A stretch of 64,000 nt of DNA from Puffinus mauretanicus. Its lineage: Eukaryota; Chordata; Aves; Procellariiformes; Procellariidae. A program made the translations under genes and the position numbers. The notes below the pieces were generated by a model that made no database searches, was not told the DNA's origin, and worked only from the letters and a program-made list of their open reading frames with translations. Below, in pieces: positions 38,601 through 51,553 of the stretch; position 1 is the stretch's first letter; each line of letters opens with the position of its first letter. The stretch spans positions 1,302,001 through 1,366,000 of the forward strand of contig JAJKFH010003165.1 in assembly GCA_023333565.1 (NCBI GenBank), read 5' to 3'.

Positions 38601-41600
38601 AATTTACAAAGAGTAGGAAGACACACAACTCCAACCAACTTTGTTTTTGAAAACGTTCAGCAGTGGAGTAAGATGCTAAAAAGAAAATATTATGGAAGTT
38701 TTTTTCAGAGTCTTTCTATTCTATCTAGTACTGTTAACGCCATTCCATTATCTACTTATCTTTTTAGTGGAAAAAAGATTACATCATGTAAAGATGGCAA
38801 TCCACCTTTTTTGGAAATAAAGACAAGGAACCTCATTTCTTTCTGTTTAATCCCCAGTGGAATCTGCAATAAGACCAACTCCAGAGGAAGGCAAAGACAT
38901 GACAACTGTATTACAGAAAAATTGTAAATTTAAGGACATAATTTTGGAAACTTAAGCTATGACAAAGTAATGCTCTCCAGAGAATTATATTAATTATAAA
39001 TTATAAACATAACATTTTCAAATTGAAAGGCAGAGTAATAAACTATCAATTATTCTTGCATGAACCAAGATTTAATTTTTCTACCTTCTGGCTTCATCCT
39101 GAGTTTTTATGCAATAGACGCTGATGTTGGCAAAGGCTCATATGCTTAATTAGTTACACCTAAGATAGTCATGTGCATAAGTGTTTGCTGAACAAGTCCT
39201 CCAGCACTTTCATTTGGTGTCTTTTCCCCCTCGCCCGTTTTATTGATTGCAGTTCACACTTGCAATGAAGAATTAAATTATCTTCCTTCTGTATATGCCG
39301 TGTTGCTGATTCCATGTGCGCTGTACCTCCATACTCTTTTAAGGAAATGCCTACCTGGTAGGGAAACAGAGCATCAAGGGCTTTCTAGGTAGCAGAGCAA
39401 CTTTCAGATTTTTGCTCATTCAATAGTTAATCACCTATTAGTGATTTTCAGTATCAGTCAGTTCCCTATTTGTTCCTACTCAAAACAGACTGCTGCAAGT
39501 TAATTATTGCTTCTTCAAATATGGGGGTTTTGTGGTTTTTCGATATGAAGGTTGGGTGAAAGCTTAAGGCATCCATTTATCGAACACCCCCCAAATCAAA
39601 AGGAAAAATAAAAAACCAACATACCGATAAAACAAGAAAAACAAAAAAAATCCCCAGAGAACAAAAATATTCACTTCGTCCCTGTCTGAAGTAGAAGACA
39701 GATAGATTGAAGAACATACATTCCATCTGATGGAAATTAGATCTGCTGAAGACTACTGACTGCAATACAACTTAATTAACATTATAGATATGAGATAAGA
39801 CACGTGTAGGAGGAAAAAATCTAAGAGCTGAAAGAATGTCAACTACCTGGTAGTTCAATAGTTGATTTGTTCATTTTGATTCTGAGCTAAGAAGTTACCC
39901 TCTTTCTAGTATGTTCCTCACTGAATAATTCCAGGAAAAGTAATAGGTGTTTTGTATTCAGATTGAGACTCTTCTATTTTGCCTACTGAGGAACCTCCTC
40001 TTTTGAACTGCTTTACCTTTAGTCATAATGAGTAGAGAGGTGCAATAAGGAGGCATTATTCAGAGACCTCGACCCATGAGCACAATACAGCAGTTGTTCT
40101 ATTTTCCCAAGCTCCGTTTACCCCACTTGAACCAACTGAGTTAAAACCTCTAAGTCAGTCCTCTTTTCAGCTATTAACTCTCAAATGGAAGTAAAACAAG
40201 GACTAAACCACTTCAGGAGTTTTAATCTCTGTCACACCGCCGTGCTCGTTCTCTGCAGAAGGCCCCAGCCATGGCCCAGTTTCATTCCAGGTCACGTACC
40301 ACCCTGTGCACCAACAAATAAGTGAGTAAGATTGCACTTTCCTACTTGTACCAACCAAGGACTCCATCCAGTGCAGCAGCAGCTGCACACTTGTCTGCAG
40401 AAACTCAAAAGATTATGTTGACTGCCTATAATCGCCACAGTTAACAAGAAAACAAACTCAACTTCAAAAATATATGTACTGATGGTTCATACGAAATCTG
40501 GACCAAATATGTAGCTGGGGACACACACACACAAAACCAACCAATTTTCATGCTGCAGAGGAATACCCCCAAAATATCAATTATACACACAGAAATTTGT
40601 TACTAGAAGTTCACCAAATCAGCACTTACTTAACTGAGCGAGCGCTTTACCAAATGTAAACAGAAAGGACTGACACAAAGACTTCTCCAAAGAGGTGATC
40701 TTGGAAAACACTACTTCAAAAGGCAATACAAAGTATAACCTAAACTAGCAGAGAAAACTAATCTTACCATTTTGTTAATCTATATTCATCTACATTAATT
40801 CTCATACAGCCGACAGAGGTTGTCTATCTAGGGGTATACATCTATTTAGGTCTGATTTAGTATAGGGTGATTGTTCAAAAACATGCAGAGCGAGACTGGG
40901 TGACAGCACAAACCAAAGCAAAACAAAGGATTGCAAGGGGATATTTACAGCTCTGTGAGTCTAAGGGCCAGAAATTTCAAAAACTAACTTAGTCACCAAA
41001 ATCCCACTGAATTTCAACAGCACGTAGACATCTTACTCTCCGAAACACCACAGATTTTAACTTTCAAGTGCTTCTTCCTAGCAATAAATAGGACTGGTCA
41101 GAGAGAAAGTTGCTCTACCACTGTATACCTATCCAAATCACACATTTCTTTGGAAGCATCATAATTCCTCAAGATAATAATGCATTCACTCTATTTCTTC
41201 ACTTTACCCAAGGTAAGAGTCCAACTGAGATGAGAAAGTTGGGTGTAAGTAGTTACAAATCAACCGAAAAGCAAAAGATACGACAGACTTGTTTCCTATG
41301 TTCCTGATTCATAAAGATGCCAGCAGTGGAGCTACGATAACTCACACAAATCAGGATTTCCCACTTTACCATGAGTATCCAAAAACATGGCTCTTCTCCC
41401 TCTGGCCACTTCTCCCCCTCTACCTCCCCCCCCAAATTGCATACATAGTTTACATAGCAAAATGTAACCTTTCTTTATTTGTAACTCAAGTTTTTCTGGT
41501 CTTCATCTTTCTGGAGAAAAGTCTAACAATGTCAGGCTTTGGAGTTTGAAAAAAAAAAAAATAACAGCCAAAATTTCTATCAAAACAAAAGTGGTTATAA

Positions 41601-42251
41601 AAGTCCCACTTGGGAGGAGTGGGGGGGGTGAAGTCACTCAAAGGAATTTAAGCACAGAGACTTATTTAGCATCCATCTTGCATCTAATGGTAAAGGTTCA
41701 GTACCACTCTAGACTACCAGCTTACCTGTACATTAGTAAGTAATATAGAATGGGAGAGAGGATTTCCAAGTCCATCATCCTCACCTTGCCAGATCACTGT
41801 CCCCAAGCTATCTTTAAAAAGGAAGGGCCAGTAAATAAGACACAGTAAGCCTATGATTTACATAAAGCACTCCAAATGAAGCATCTGCTAATAACCATAT
41901 CAGAAATTTTCTCAATAGTGGGTTTTGCGTGTTTGCACAGCTGTTATAGATAGATGCTCTTTATCACTGCTGCTTTAATTTTTTATTTTTAAATAAAGTG
42001 TACCACTATTAAATCACTGCCTTCTTCGCCTTCTCTTCTCCCAATCTGGTTCTCTGATTTTCACTTATTTGCATTCCTCTTCACCTTTAATTTCCTCCTT
42101 TATTTAATATCTTTCTCCATCACTTCTGCTAGTCTTTCCAACCTCTCCTTTTGCTATATGATTTCTTCTTTTCCATTTTACTTTGTGGTTTCCCTGTACT
42201 TCACTCTCTGCCAACTTGACTTTTTTCTCTTCTCCCTTTCCCTGCTGTTCA
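38601..42251. other. AT-rich non-coding DNA
   Basis: No gene is recognised. A short (AC)6 tract lies at about 40521-40533. Around 39120-39290 the sequence has several TAAT/ATTA cores and few simple repeats, the look of a conserved non-coding element, but conservation cannot be judged here. The 42000-42250 part is pyrimidine-rich. ORFs stay under 90 codons. Confidence 0.55.
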
Positions 42252-42411
42252 TAAGAATCATAGAATATCTCGAGTTGGAAGGGACCCATAAGGATCATCA
42301 AGTCCAACTCCCTGCTCCTCGCAGGACTACCTAACCCTAAACCATATGACTAAGAGCTTCATTCAGACGCTCCTTCAACTCTGACAGGCTTGGTGCCGTG
42401 ATCACTTCCCT
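42252..42411 (-). mobile_element. CR1 LINE 3' end (last 24 codons plus 3' UTR)
   Basis: On the - strand this starts at 42411 with an intact frame REVITAPSLSELKERLNEAL followed by SHMV and a TAG stop (42337-42339). That is the C-terminal tail of CR1 ORF2. The CR1 3' UTR follows, with GAGTTGGACTTGATGATCC and GGGTCCCTTCCAACTC, and then the terminal ATTCTATGATTCT repeat typical of avian CR1 near 42252. The frame has no stop or frameshift over these 24 codons, so this copy is much younger than the one at 12.3 kb. Its 5' end abuts the U6 sequence with no filler. Confidence 0.93.
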
Positions 42412-42517
42412 AAAATAGGGAACGCTTCAGGAACTTGTGTGTCATCCTCGCGCAGTGGCCACGCTAATCTTCTCTGTATCGTTCCGATTTCAGTATATGT
42501 GCTGCCAAAGCGAGCAG
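42412..42517 (-). pseudogene. U6 snRNA pseudogene, 5' partner of a U6-CR1 chimera
   Basis: On the - strand this reads TGCTCGCTTTGGCAGCACAT onward, colinear with vertebrate U6 snRNA from nucleotide 2 through its terminal T run. By eye there are about ten substitutions and no insertions or deletions over some 105 bases. The changes include CG to TG or CA at CpG positions and a changed base in the 3' stem. The U6 T-run (42412-42415) passes directly into CR1 coding sequence at 42411. A real U6 gene would need a proximal sequence element and TATA box upstream (right of 42517 on the + strand); I see none there. It is therefore a retrotransposed, non-functional copy made by CR1 reverse transcriptase switching template onto U6 RNA. 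Confidence 0.93.
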
Positions 42518-45500
42518 CTTTGGCATTGGATTGGATGTCCGTTGGATGTCTCCTCTCCCTTTCCAACAACCCCAAACTAGCAGACCTGCTCATATGACAG
42601 CAGCCTGTCCGTGGCTCGCTCCGTCAGCTTAACCGCCATGCAGAAAGTGAAACCTCAGAGTTTGATCCATTTGCTGCCACAAGACCAGCATTTGTAAAAC
42701 AAGGAGATCAAGCAATTAAGGTATGTAACTACGGCTAAGACATTATAGGCTCATGGTAAATGCTCTGAAGACCAAGGCATTCATAGCTAAAACATAGTAG
42801 CATAAAATTTCTTGTTGTGGAAAATTACATTTCCTATTATTAAGGAAGAGCCCAAGGATTTGTACCGTGACTGTTGTGCCACTGTGCACTATGTCACTGC
42901 TGAACACACCATCACCGACCTCCTATTAGCAATCCTTCTTCCTATAAAAGACATAAAATCATCTCACCTTGTGAATTAACCCACCCTGTCCCCATCCCCA
43001 GCAGGGTTACAGCACAGCAGCTGCCCAAAAGGCTTCAGAGGCAGTGGGTTAATGGATGGTTACTGTCCACATCGAGGTTCACAAGGCTGGTCTCCACCAC
43101 CTTCAGTAGGGTATTAATTACATTCTTCTTGGACCCAAAAATATAGGACTGAAAGCTGATGTGGAACATCACTGGCTTTTCTGAGAACCCATTTCATTGA
43201 TTAACTGTACTCACAGCTGTGAAGCTCTTTTCAATATTCAGCTTAATTACGTCTTTGCTGACGCTTAAAGACCATTACTTCTTGAAATGCTTGTCATGGT
43301 CAGCCATCTAAATGTGTTTATTTTGCAGAACATGAATAAGTGATGCAACTAATCACAATGCAAGTGTTATGCAGCTTCACAACGTTTTTGTTGTTTGGCA
43401 TAACGAGCAAGCTCAGAATAGGCGCTTGCCTGTTGGCGCTGTCTCTCTTTTCAGAGAATTTCCATTCATTTAGTAACTCCAGGCTGGCAGCTAAATCAGT
43501 CGTGAATGGCCAAAACGCATTCATCCACCAAAGCCACAGACCTTCATTTAGGCATATGCAGTTCAAAGTATACCCAAGCTCTCCTGCTGAAAAGATTTTG
43601 GTTTTCAAGATTAAAATCCCTAACAGGTAGGCCAGACAAGCTGAACACTTGAAAAATAAAATCAGAAGTAGTGGAAACCCCTACAATTGGCCTGTCAACA
43701 GCAACAGGCAGAGGAGAAAGGGGCTGATGGCAGACCAGCACACAGCAACATCTCCACACAGCATGCAAAACCATGCCTGATGCCAAGAAAATAGTTTTGC
43801 ACTCATATTTGCAAGTGCCAAAACCAAGTGTGAACTCCTTTTCTTTTCTGATGCTAAAATGGTGCTAATTTAAATTGATAAGAATATCTTTTTGCCAGAG
43901 GGGGAGAGAAGACCACTCTCTCAAGTGAACATTTTCTGATGTTCAGACTACCCCAGTACTGGGCAACCAGGTTTGCTCCCTTCTGAGCACAAAATCTAGC
44001 GAAGTATTTTCCCCGTACCTCCCTGAGAAGACAGCCTGCTCTCGTTTTTTTTGAGCTGAGAGCCACTTCCTCCACTTAGGATGAAACCCCACACCCGCCA
44101 ACCTTTAATTTTCTACTTATTCAACCTAAGCAAAGAGTATACACAACCTTTGCAAGAGGCTGAAGGAAAATCAACTTCTTTTCTTGCCTCCTGGTGACTC
44201 ACAGCACCGCTAGAAATGTAAAAAAATAAGTATTTCTTTTATTTAATCCACATTTTCTCCACATTTTCCTTGAGGCTACAGATCCTTTGGAAGTCCCTGA
44301 ACAATATTAGTTCTTCTCCTGCCTTCATTGCTACAGTATTATACAGTAACGTAGAATTTGCTTACTCTTCCTTAAAATAGGTGAAACTGCCAACTGAGGG
44401 AAAATCAACAGCCTTTGGTACCTATAGTGAACTCAGGCAAAACAAAGTGGGAGCTCAAAGCACTGCTGAAATGTATGAACTGTGGGGCAATATACAAAAA
44501 GTAGTAACAGAAGATAAATACAAACATTTATGTCACTATGAAGGGCACAGAAGAAGAAACGCAGTTAAGCAGGAAGTCTATTAAGAAGAGAATAATTCAG
44601 AAGAACACACATTGGAGTACAAAATGCAATTATTCAGACAGGAAATAAGAATTAAAAAGTAATTATTATATTTTGCAAAGGGAAAATAAATGCAACTGAA
44701 TCACACTGTTCAGATCCTTGTGGCTTGGGTTTTTTCAGTTTGGTTTGGTTTTTTTTAATCTTCATTAGTAGATCCTCATGCCCCCCATGCCCTCTCAAAT
44801 CAATCAAAAATAGTAATTAAAAAAAATTCCACTTCAGCATCCCAATACGCCTGTGGGTAACACCACATACAACGTCATGGAAAGAGTTAGCAGGAAAAAA
44901 GCCAGCTATCAAATAATTGACTACTGCTCAAAGCACGTACGTTCAGGACCTGGGTCCTGGTTTCCTACAGGACAGAGACCTCCAGTAAAAGCCCGTGTGC
45001 CGTAAACATTATTGCACCAATTGATTTTAAAGACCAGTTAAAAGCTGCTGCCTGTGACAGACCAGGTAAGCCAAACAATCTCTGTTCAGAGACCAAGCAA
45101 ACCACATTTGCACTTGAAATATTTTGACCTCGGTCCCACAGCTGCTCCCAGCAGAGGTCCAGCAATGAATACCAAAGCCCTTTTTCTCCTGCCTCTGTCC
45201 AAGTCTGTACCTGAGTTCCTGCACGTGCCTCTCTATTTCACACTTAGAAAGGAGAAACATCTCCTCAGACCTCAGTAACAACCTCCAAACCTAGCTGTCT
45301 GCTAGAGGGCAGGACAAAATAGACACAACAAAATCTCTTCCAACAGAAGCAGATTTGGTAGCCTTCAAGAAGCAGATGATGTAGTAAGACGTAAGGACAG
45401 TGCTATCACAATTTTAAATCGTGTGCAAATGTCAGAAGATGACAGACAAAGAGGAAAATAAACACAAAACAAATTCTTAAAATGTCAAGCGCCTTCCTGC

Positions 45501-46420
45501 AAACCAGATTACTGCAGGGCATGGGGCAAGCCAGCAGCAGGAGCACATGAGCTTAAAATGCAGCAGCAGCCCGTGAACGAGAGCACTGATGATGCTCACC
45601 AACTCCATCTACGCCTCAGGATTACCTCTTCAGATCTAAGTAACACTTCCAGCAAAAGCCCCATCCGAATACAGCCCCCCGCTTCCAAGGACTCTGAATT
45701 TCATTTTCACTGCAGCACAGTACACCAGAATACTTCATAGTGTTTGTTTTGGTTTGGTTTTAAATCTGGTCAAAAGATACTACACATGCAGAGCATCTTC
45801 TAAAGAGAGCTGCTTCATCAGTCAACAGTTCAGTAATAAACAGCTGGACCTACAGCTTTGACTCCTCTAGTACAAGCGTTTAGGAATCTTGGAAAGAATT
45901 TTATTACATATTTCTTTACATTAGATGTGCATTGAAAGCCAATTTAGTTCCAGTAATGCTTTTGGAGACAGTTCACTTTTCTTCCCAAAGTCCTATTAAT
46001 CTTGTAAAAGAGAATAATAACCCGAATCCAACCAGATATAGTATAAAATATTTCTGCAGTTTGACATATTTTTAATTCACTTTGATGTCTGAGCCACTGC
46101 GCATTCACTTTCATGATCATTTACACAATTAGGTTTACAGCAGAGCACACATGCTAAGCTTCCACAGAAACTGGATTTAAAAACTAATTACCAATATGCG
46201 TTCCCACCAAAACCTATAATACAAAAATGCTTCTCAGCCAGATCAGGGAAGTTAACAGATAAAGTACTTATCTAGTCCAGAATACGGCAACGGAGTTGGC
46301 AACTTGGGTAGCAAATTGAAGTAATAAGGCCCCGAAAATCAGAGTAATTCTGAACAATGGAACATTTGGAGAAGGCTGATGCTCTGCCAGTCACACAGCG
46401 AACAGAGGAAGACAAAATTC
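42518..46420. other. Non-coding DNA
   Basis: No gene is recognised. A tandem TTGGATGTC pair (42531-42539 and 42542-42550) sits just beyond the U6 end. T-rich stretches near 44730-44760 and GGTTT-type simple sequence near 45745-45765 occur. ORFs of up to 96 codons overlap on both strands near 43320-43630 and show no family features. Confidence 0.6.
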
Positions 46421-46780
46421 ATTAAATAAATTATTCATTAGTATTTAACAACTCAGCACTGGATCCAATATTTCTCTTTTGGCTAAAGAACAGTGCTACG
46501 AATCCATCCACTTGTAACTGCACTCCCGAAAAACTTAATACCATTTATTAACAGGTTAATTTATAATGTCACCTTAATTAAAAAAAGATTATCTTATCAC
46601 TTTCTGACTGAAATGAAACTGCAGGTGATTGGGAACAATGTACCTACAGGCTAATGAATGATTTGAAGCAATTCAGTGTCCAATTAACACCAGCATCTGG
46701 TCTGGGGATTTTTTTCCCCTGTCAAAGCATTAGGCCTATATTAATTATATTTTTAGTTACTAGTAACAGAAAGTTTCAAT
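46421..46780. other. Candidate conserved non-coding element
   Basis: The segment is rich in homeodomain-type cores (TTAATTA, CAATTAA, several ATTA), has paired GATA-type TTATC strings near 46590-46600, a CATCTG E-box near 46690, and CTGTCAAAG, a TALE/MEIS-type site, near 46720. It lacks simple repeats and ORFs. Such clustering is typical of developmental enhancers, but AT-rich DNA gives many of these words by chance and no alignment was possible. Confidence 0.2.
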
Positions 46781-49700
46781 CTTGATGTTATTCTTCAAGC
46801 AAAAACACAGAAAACAAAACGATCAGGACCAGAAGCAAACTCCCTATCACTTGCAGGCATGTAAAACAGTGGTAGGAAACCTTTTCTAGCCTGATTTCAA
46901 CAGCTATCCCAACAGCACACTAACTCTAGAAATAAGCGTCCTCTGTCCGAGACCCAGGAACAGTGACCCATCTGCTTCCATCTGGAGTATCCTCTCTGAA
47001 GCCAGCTTCAAACTTTGCTTGGTCAAGAAGGTGGCTTCTTGAGGCTTTTTAAACTAATCTTTGCCAATAAAAAGGCAATTGAATAATCCACTGATCTTCA
47101 AGATTAAGCATAGCTGGGAGATTCGGAACAGGGGGACTTGGGGTGTATGGAGGAAGTATCCCTTGACTCGTTACAATCTCAGAGTATGCGAAATGAGTGA
47201 AGCATTTACCTCCTGCCCGCTTAGTAACACTGGATTTAGATAGTCAAGCATAATTCCTGAAATACAATAGGGGTTTTTTTCCATAAAATGTTCATCACTC
47301 ACTTTACTAACTCTCTAAGACCATAACTATACAGCTAAAATAAAAAATGAGAGCAAGAATTTAAGTCCAAACCTGGCTTGGCATTTTAATACTGTAAGCA
47401 CGGGTGGACTTAAAAGCATCTTATTGATGTATCATATGCCAGCTCCGTTATCGTTTAGGAACGGTATAGTGTCATTTCCTTAGGGCACTCTTGCAATTAC
47501 ACCAGGCAAGAGATGTTAACTTGGTGTACCAAATGGTCACTTGAGAATAAAACGAGTATTCATTCCTGTGAGAGAGTGCTCTGTAGTTGCCAATGTTTTG
47601 TTCATCAATCCCGGACTCACAACATTCACTGAATAAATTATTAAAGCAACTAGGGAGGAAAAAAAAAAGCCAAGTACCATCTTTGCTGCATAACTGTGTG
47701 ATATTGTATCTTTTCCCCTTCCTTAGTGTCATTATTGTACCTTCTGACAGAAAATTATGAGAACTGCAACCAGCACTAATTTGAACCCTAATACTGGAAA
47801 GCTTCTCAAGAAGACTTCAACAACCATACATATGCTCCCACCTGAAAATCTATAGGAAAAAAAAACAAAATCATACCTTTGCTTGTCATGAATGCTCAAT
47901 TTTAATTAAATGTCATCATTCCAACTAGATCACACCTCATCTTTCTTTCAGAAGCAAGGCAGAAAATCTATGCTTCTGCCTCTTTTTAACAGAGCTTTAA
48001 CTGTGTTTCTACGTTCCCCTTTGCGTTTTATTTACAATGAATTCTCACCGTTCCCTATAAACTAAAGCAATTTTGTCTCACCCATGTAGCAGCTCTACGC
48101 AACTGTTGCCAAGCCAATAAATTAACAGACTCCTGGACTGATCATGCAAGGTAATTCTTTTTTGGCTGTTTTATCACTAATCTACAGACAGCACTCCCCT
48201 CCCAGACCTGAAGCTTGAACTCAGCTCCCGGTCTCCATTATTGTGCTATTGCCTACCAAACAGTTTTAATAAAAAGAAATATATCAAGCTTCTTTCTAGC
48301 AATTGGCTCCCCAAGATGATCAAAATTGCTTCTTTTCCTCATGCTGTAAGAGGTCTGCGCTGCAGATTTAAAAGTTCAGGATTCACATTCTGCCAACATG
48401 ATACCTACAGGAAACTCACAGTTGCAAAGTGCTTTTCAGAAGGAAAAAAAAAAAAAAAGGCAAAAAAGGGGGGGGGCTGTTTTTAAAGTTTCTTAGCATT
48501 TTGAAAGTGAACCCAAATCTCTGTCGAAATAAAACTTTAAGATGGGTAAAAGCCAAACTGTATGCATCATGAGCAGATGCATGCAACCTTCTGCTTCTTC
48601 TTACCCCAAAGGAGCTCCTAATCCAACATACTTTCACTGTCTCACACCTCTCTCTCTTCCTGCCATAATTCTCTCCCTCTGCCCCGTGGACCAAATCTGG
48701 ATGCTTTTCCCTGAGCCGTGCAGTCTCTATCCTTTCCCACCCAGTTCTGTTCTCAATATCCTTCACTCCTGCACTGCATGTGCACTTTTAGCACAACCAA
48801 GAAATAACCGAAAGAACAAACAAACGCCATGTAACATTTCTCTCCTCCTACTGTGACTAAAGAAAGGAAATTTTTACTGAAGGCATATAAACTAATGCCC
48901 TATTAAGAACAGCTGCAAATATTAAATGTTGTCAGAAAGCTGGTGGTTGCCAAAATAAAGTATCAGCACAAACCAACTGCTATGCCAGCTATTCCTAGCC
49001 TTTAATCTGTACCTCCTTTCACAGAGATGAAGACAGCTTTTTCAATACCATAATGTGCATTAGGTAAATCAAGCAGTTGCCTGAAGGCCACTAGAAACCT
49101 CTCCGTCTTGAGACAGTAAAGAAAACAAAAACATAGCTTGAAATTATTTATTAAAGCTGTAATAAAAATCTTTTGGTACGTACTGTCCATGCTTGACAAA
49201 CTAGTGATGACTAGACAAAACTAAAGTTGCCTGAGTTAAACCTCTCTTGATTTCCAAGTGAAGCGCTTTGAAAAAGCGGAAAGAAATGAAGTGAACTCCG
49301 TGGAGTTGCTCTGAAGTGCCTTGGGGAGCAAATCCCTCCGGGTTTACTGACATGTGTGATCTTGAGGTTATGTTTTCAGTTTAACTCACAACAAGGCTCC
49401 TCCTTTGATTTGTTAGGAGATGTACACTGTACAAACAAGTAACAATAAAATGTTAACATGCCTCTTCTGTTCAAAATGCCCAGCCCCTATATCTCTTACC
49501 TGGTTAAACAGGAAGGGTATCCTTTATGAAGACGCCCTGGGACATGACTAATTTCACAGTATTTTCTCCTTCTGGTAAACTACTCCGGTTATTTTCTTCT
49601 TTGAAAGCTCCACTTAACATGTTGAACAACATACACCATTCAGATTCACAAACAGCACTTCTAACAAATTTCATTTCCATGGCAATTAGCATATCGGGGC

Positions 49701-51490
49701 TCTGTCCATGGGGAAGACCACCCAAAACAACGAAAACTTTTCTTTAATTTTTTTGTTTTTCTTTTCAGTTTTAGTTTTCTGCAGCAAATGTCGACTCTTT
49801 TAATGTAACAGCTAAATCTTGAAACATTCGGCGGTTTTTTGTTTTTTTTTTTTTTAAATGGCAGTTGTTTTAAGCTTGGCTGCTCATACTCTTTTCTTTG
49901 CCATGAGCAAGCTAACATCCAAACATCACCTGTCATGCGGTTTCACCATTAGCATCATTAGAAGGCGGGGTGGGAAGCATCCCAGAGAGTATCTCGGGCT
50001 GGACTGCTGAATACAGAAACTCAGAGAGGAAGAGAAGCGTAGGAAGTGCATAAATAAGGCCTGTCACTCATCACTGAATCAGACCTGCAAACTGTTTTCC
50101 TGAGTGACCTGAGGAGCTTTCCTAGGCATAGAGGAACAGTGATGATTATACCCATTTCACAAACCTTTTTGATAGACATCAGGCAAACTTCCACTCCTCA
50201 TCTGAGATCCCATCTGATTACTGGATACCCTCCTTGCAATGAACTCGGACACAGCGGGGTGTTGTACCCAAGCCAGAGGCTGAGGGCACAGACTTGTGTG
50301 TTTAACTTTACCCAACTCAGAAAGCCACCAAAGGGACAGTCCCTTTGGGCAGCCCTCCCTTGCGCTGCATTTAGCAATCATGCAGCCATGCCATAACCGA
50401 ATGAAGGAGAGTCAGGGTGTCAACATGGGGTGCATGAGGTCAGTCAGGGTGGGAGATGGAGTAGCTTTCTATGAATCAACAAAGGTCCAACAACCGGTCC
50501 AAGGAAACACAGCCAGGAGCTAGGGAGGAGGAGGAGAAAGAGCTTGGCCATTTCTCTCATCAGCAGTACACATCTAAACCACATCATATGTATGGTGAAA
50601 CCACACCATATGCCAATAAAACAGGACTGGCAGACAACAAGTCTCACCACTCCTAAGAGGTTTTCCTTTGCTGCACCTGGTGAATCCAGTACAAGTGTGC
50701 ACGCCCTCCAGAACATTATTACCTGAATGAGAGCTCAAAATCCTTCCTCCCAGTTGCACCCCGCCCAGCACAGCCCCTCGCCGTGGTCACACCTTCCCAA
50801 CCGCCTGGGCACGCTCAGCCCCAGCAGCAGGAATGCTTTTCCTACTCTTCCCTCCCTCCTCTAAAGTCCCAGCTCCCTTGCTTTCGATCCATCGTTACTT
50901 GCCAACTGCTCCCTCAATGTATTGCCTTCCCTCATAGTTTACATAGATTATATACGGTGCAAGTCATACGTGTGAAAATACGACACTTATTTTGACAGCT
51001 GAAGAACAAAAAATGACCAATCAAAAAAACACCCCAAAAAAGGAACAGCAGAAATAAAAGTGCATAAATCAATGGAGAGAAACCAGGAATAATGTTTCAC
51101 AGACAGCAGAAGATGGGAATCCTATTTAAAGCAAGAACTCAGGAGCCAGAAGTACCTCACATTGAACAAAGGAATTGAAAACAAAACCCATTAGAAGCAA
51201 TCCAGCCTTCCCTGAAACATATACACATCATCATTAACAATAATAATTTGGCTCTTCATGTGTAATCACTGCATGCTAGCCTCACTTTATATTCCTAACG
51301 GCCATTAACGTCAAGAGGAATTGTGCACATGGGCACCCGCTGCTCCTGGGCTGCTCCTCGGTCTGCAGTCTGCTCCGCAGAGAAAACCACCTCTCCCTGC
51401 CACTTCTTCCCTCTAATCCAATTCGTGAATGGAAACAAGGAAACAGCTGGGGTAGCTGAACCGAGCCAAATGTAGCAAATACTATTGCTT
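46781..51490. other. Non-coding DNA with low-complexity tracts
   Basis: No gene is recognised. An A run followed by a G run lies at about 48440-48475, and 14 T at 49842-49855. Positions 49960-50900 are somewhat GC-richer and contain overlapping ORFs of up to 90 codons on both strands, none recognised. An acceptor-like polypyrimidine tract ends near 49768 with no clear donor after it. Confidence 0.55.
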
Positions 51491-51523
51491 TTTTTTCTTC
51501 TTTTTCTTTTTTTATAATACAAG

Positions 51524-51553
51524 AATTTTGTACTATAGGACATCACCAGAAAG
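51524..51553 (+). other. Candidate 30-nt microexon
   Basis: A long, almost pure pyrimidine tract (about 51488-51513) leads to ATACAAG at 51523. Thirty bases later AAG is followed by a perfect GTAAGT donor at 51554. Thirty is a multiple of three, as in typical neural microexons. One frame is closed by TAG; the other two are open and read about ILYYRTSPE or FCTIGHHQK. No host gene is recognised, so this rests on splice signals only. Confidence 0.15.

Noticed and set aside
42412..42517. Functional U6 snRNA gene
   Set aside because: About ten substitutions including the 3' stem, direct fusion to CR1, and no proximal sequence element or TATA box at the expected distance upstream.
46471..46490. 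ttctcttttggctaaagaac, resembling the 5' part of U2 snRNA
   Set aside because: The likeness covers about 20 bases with gaps, and the rest of U2 is absent on both sides.
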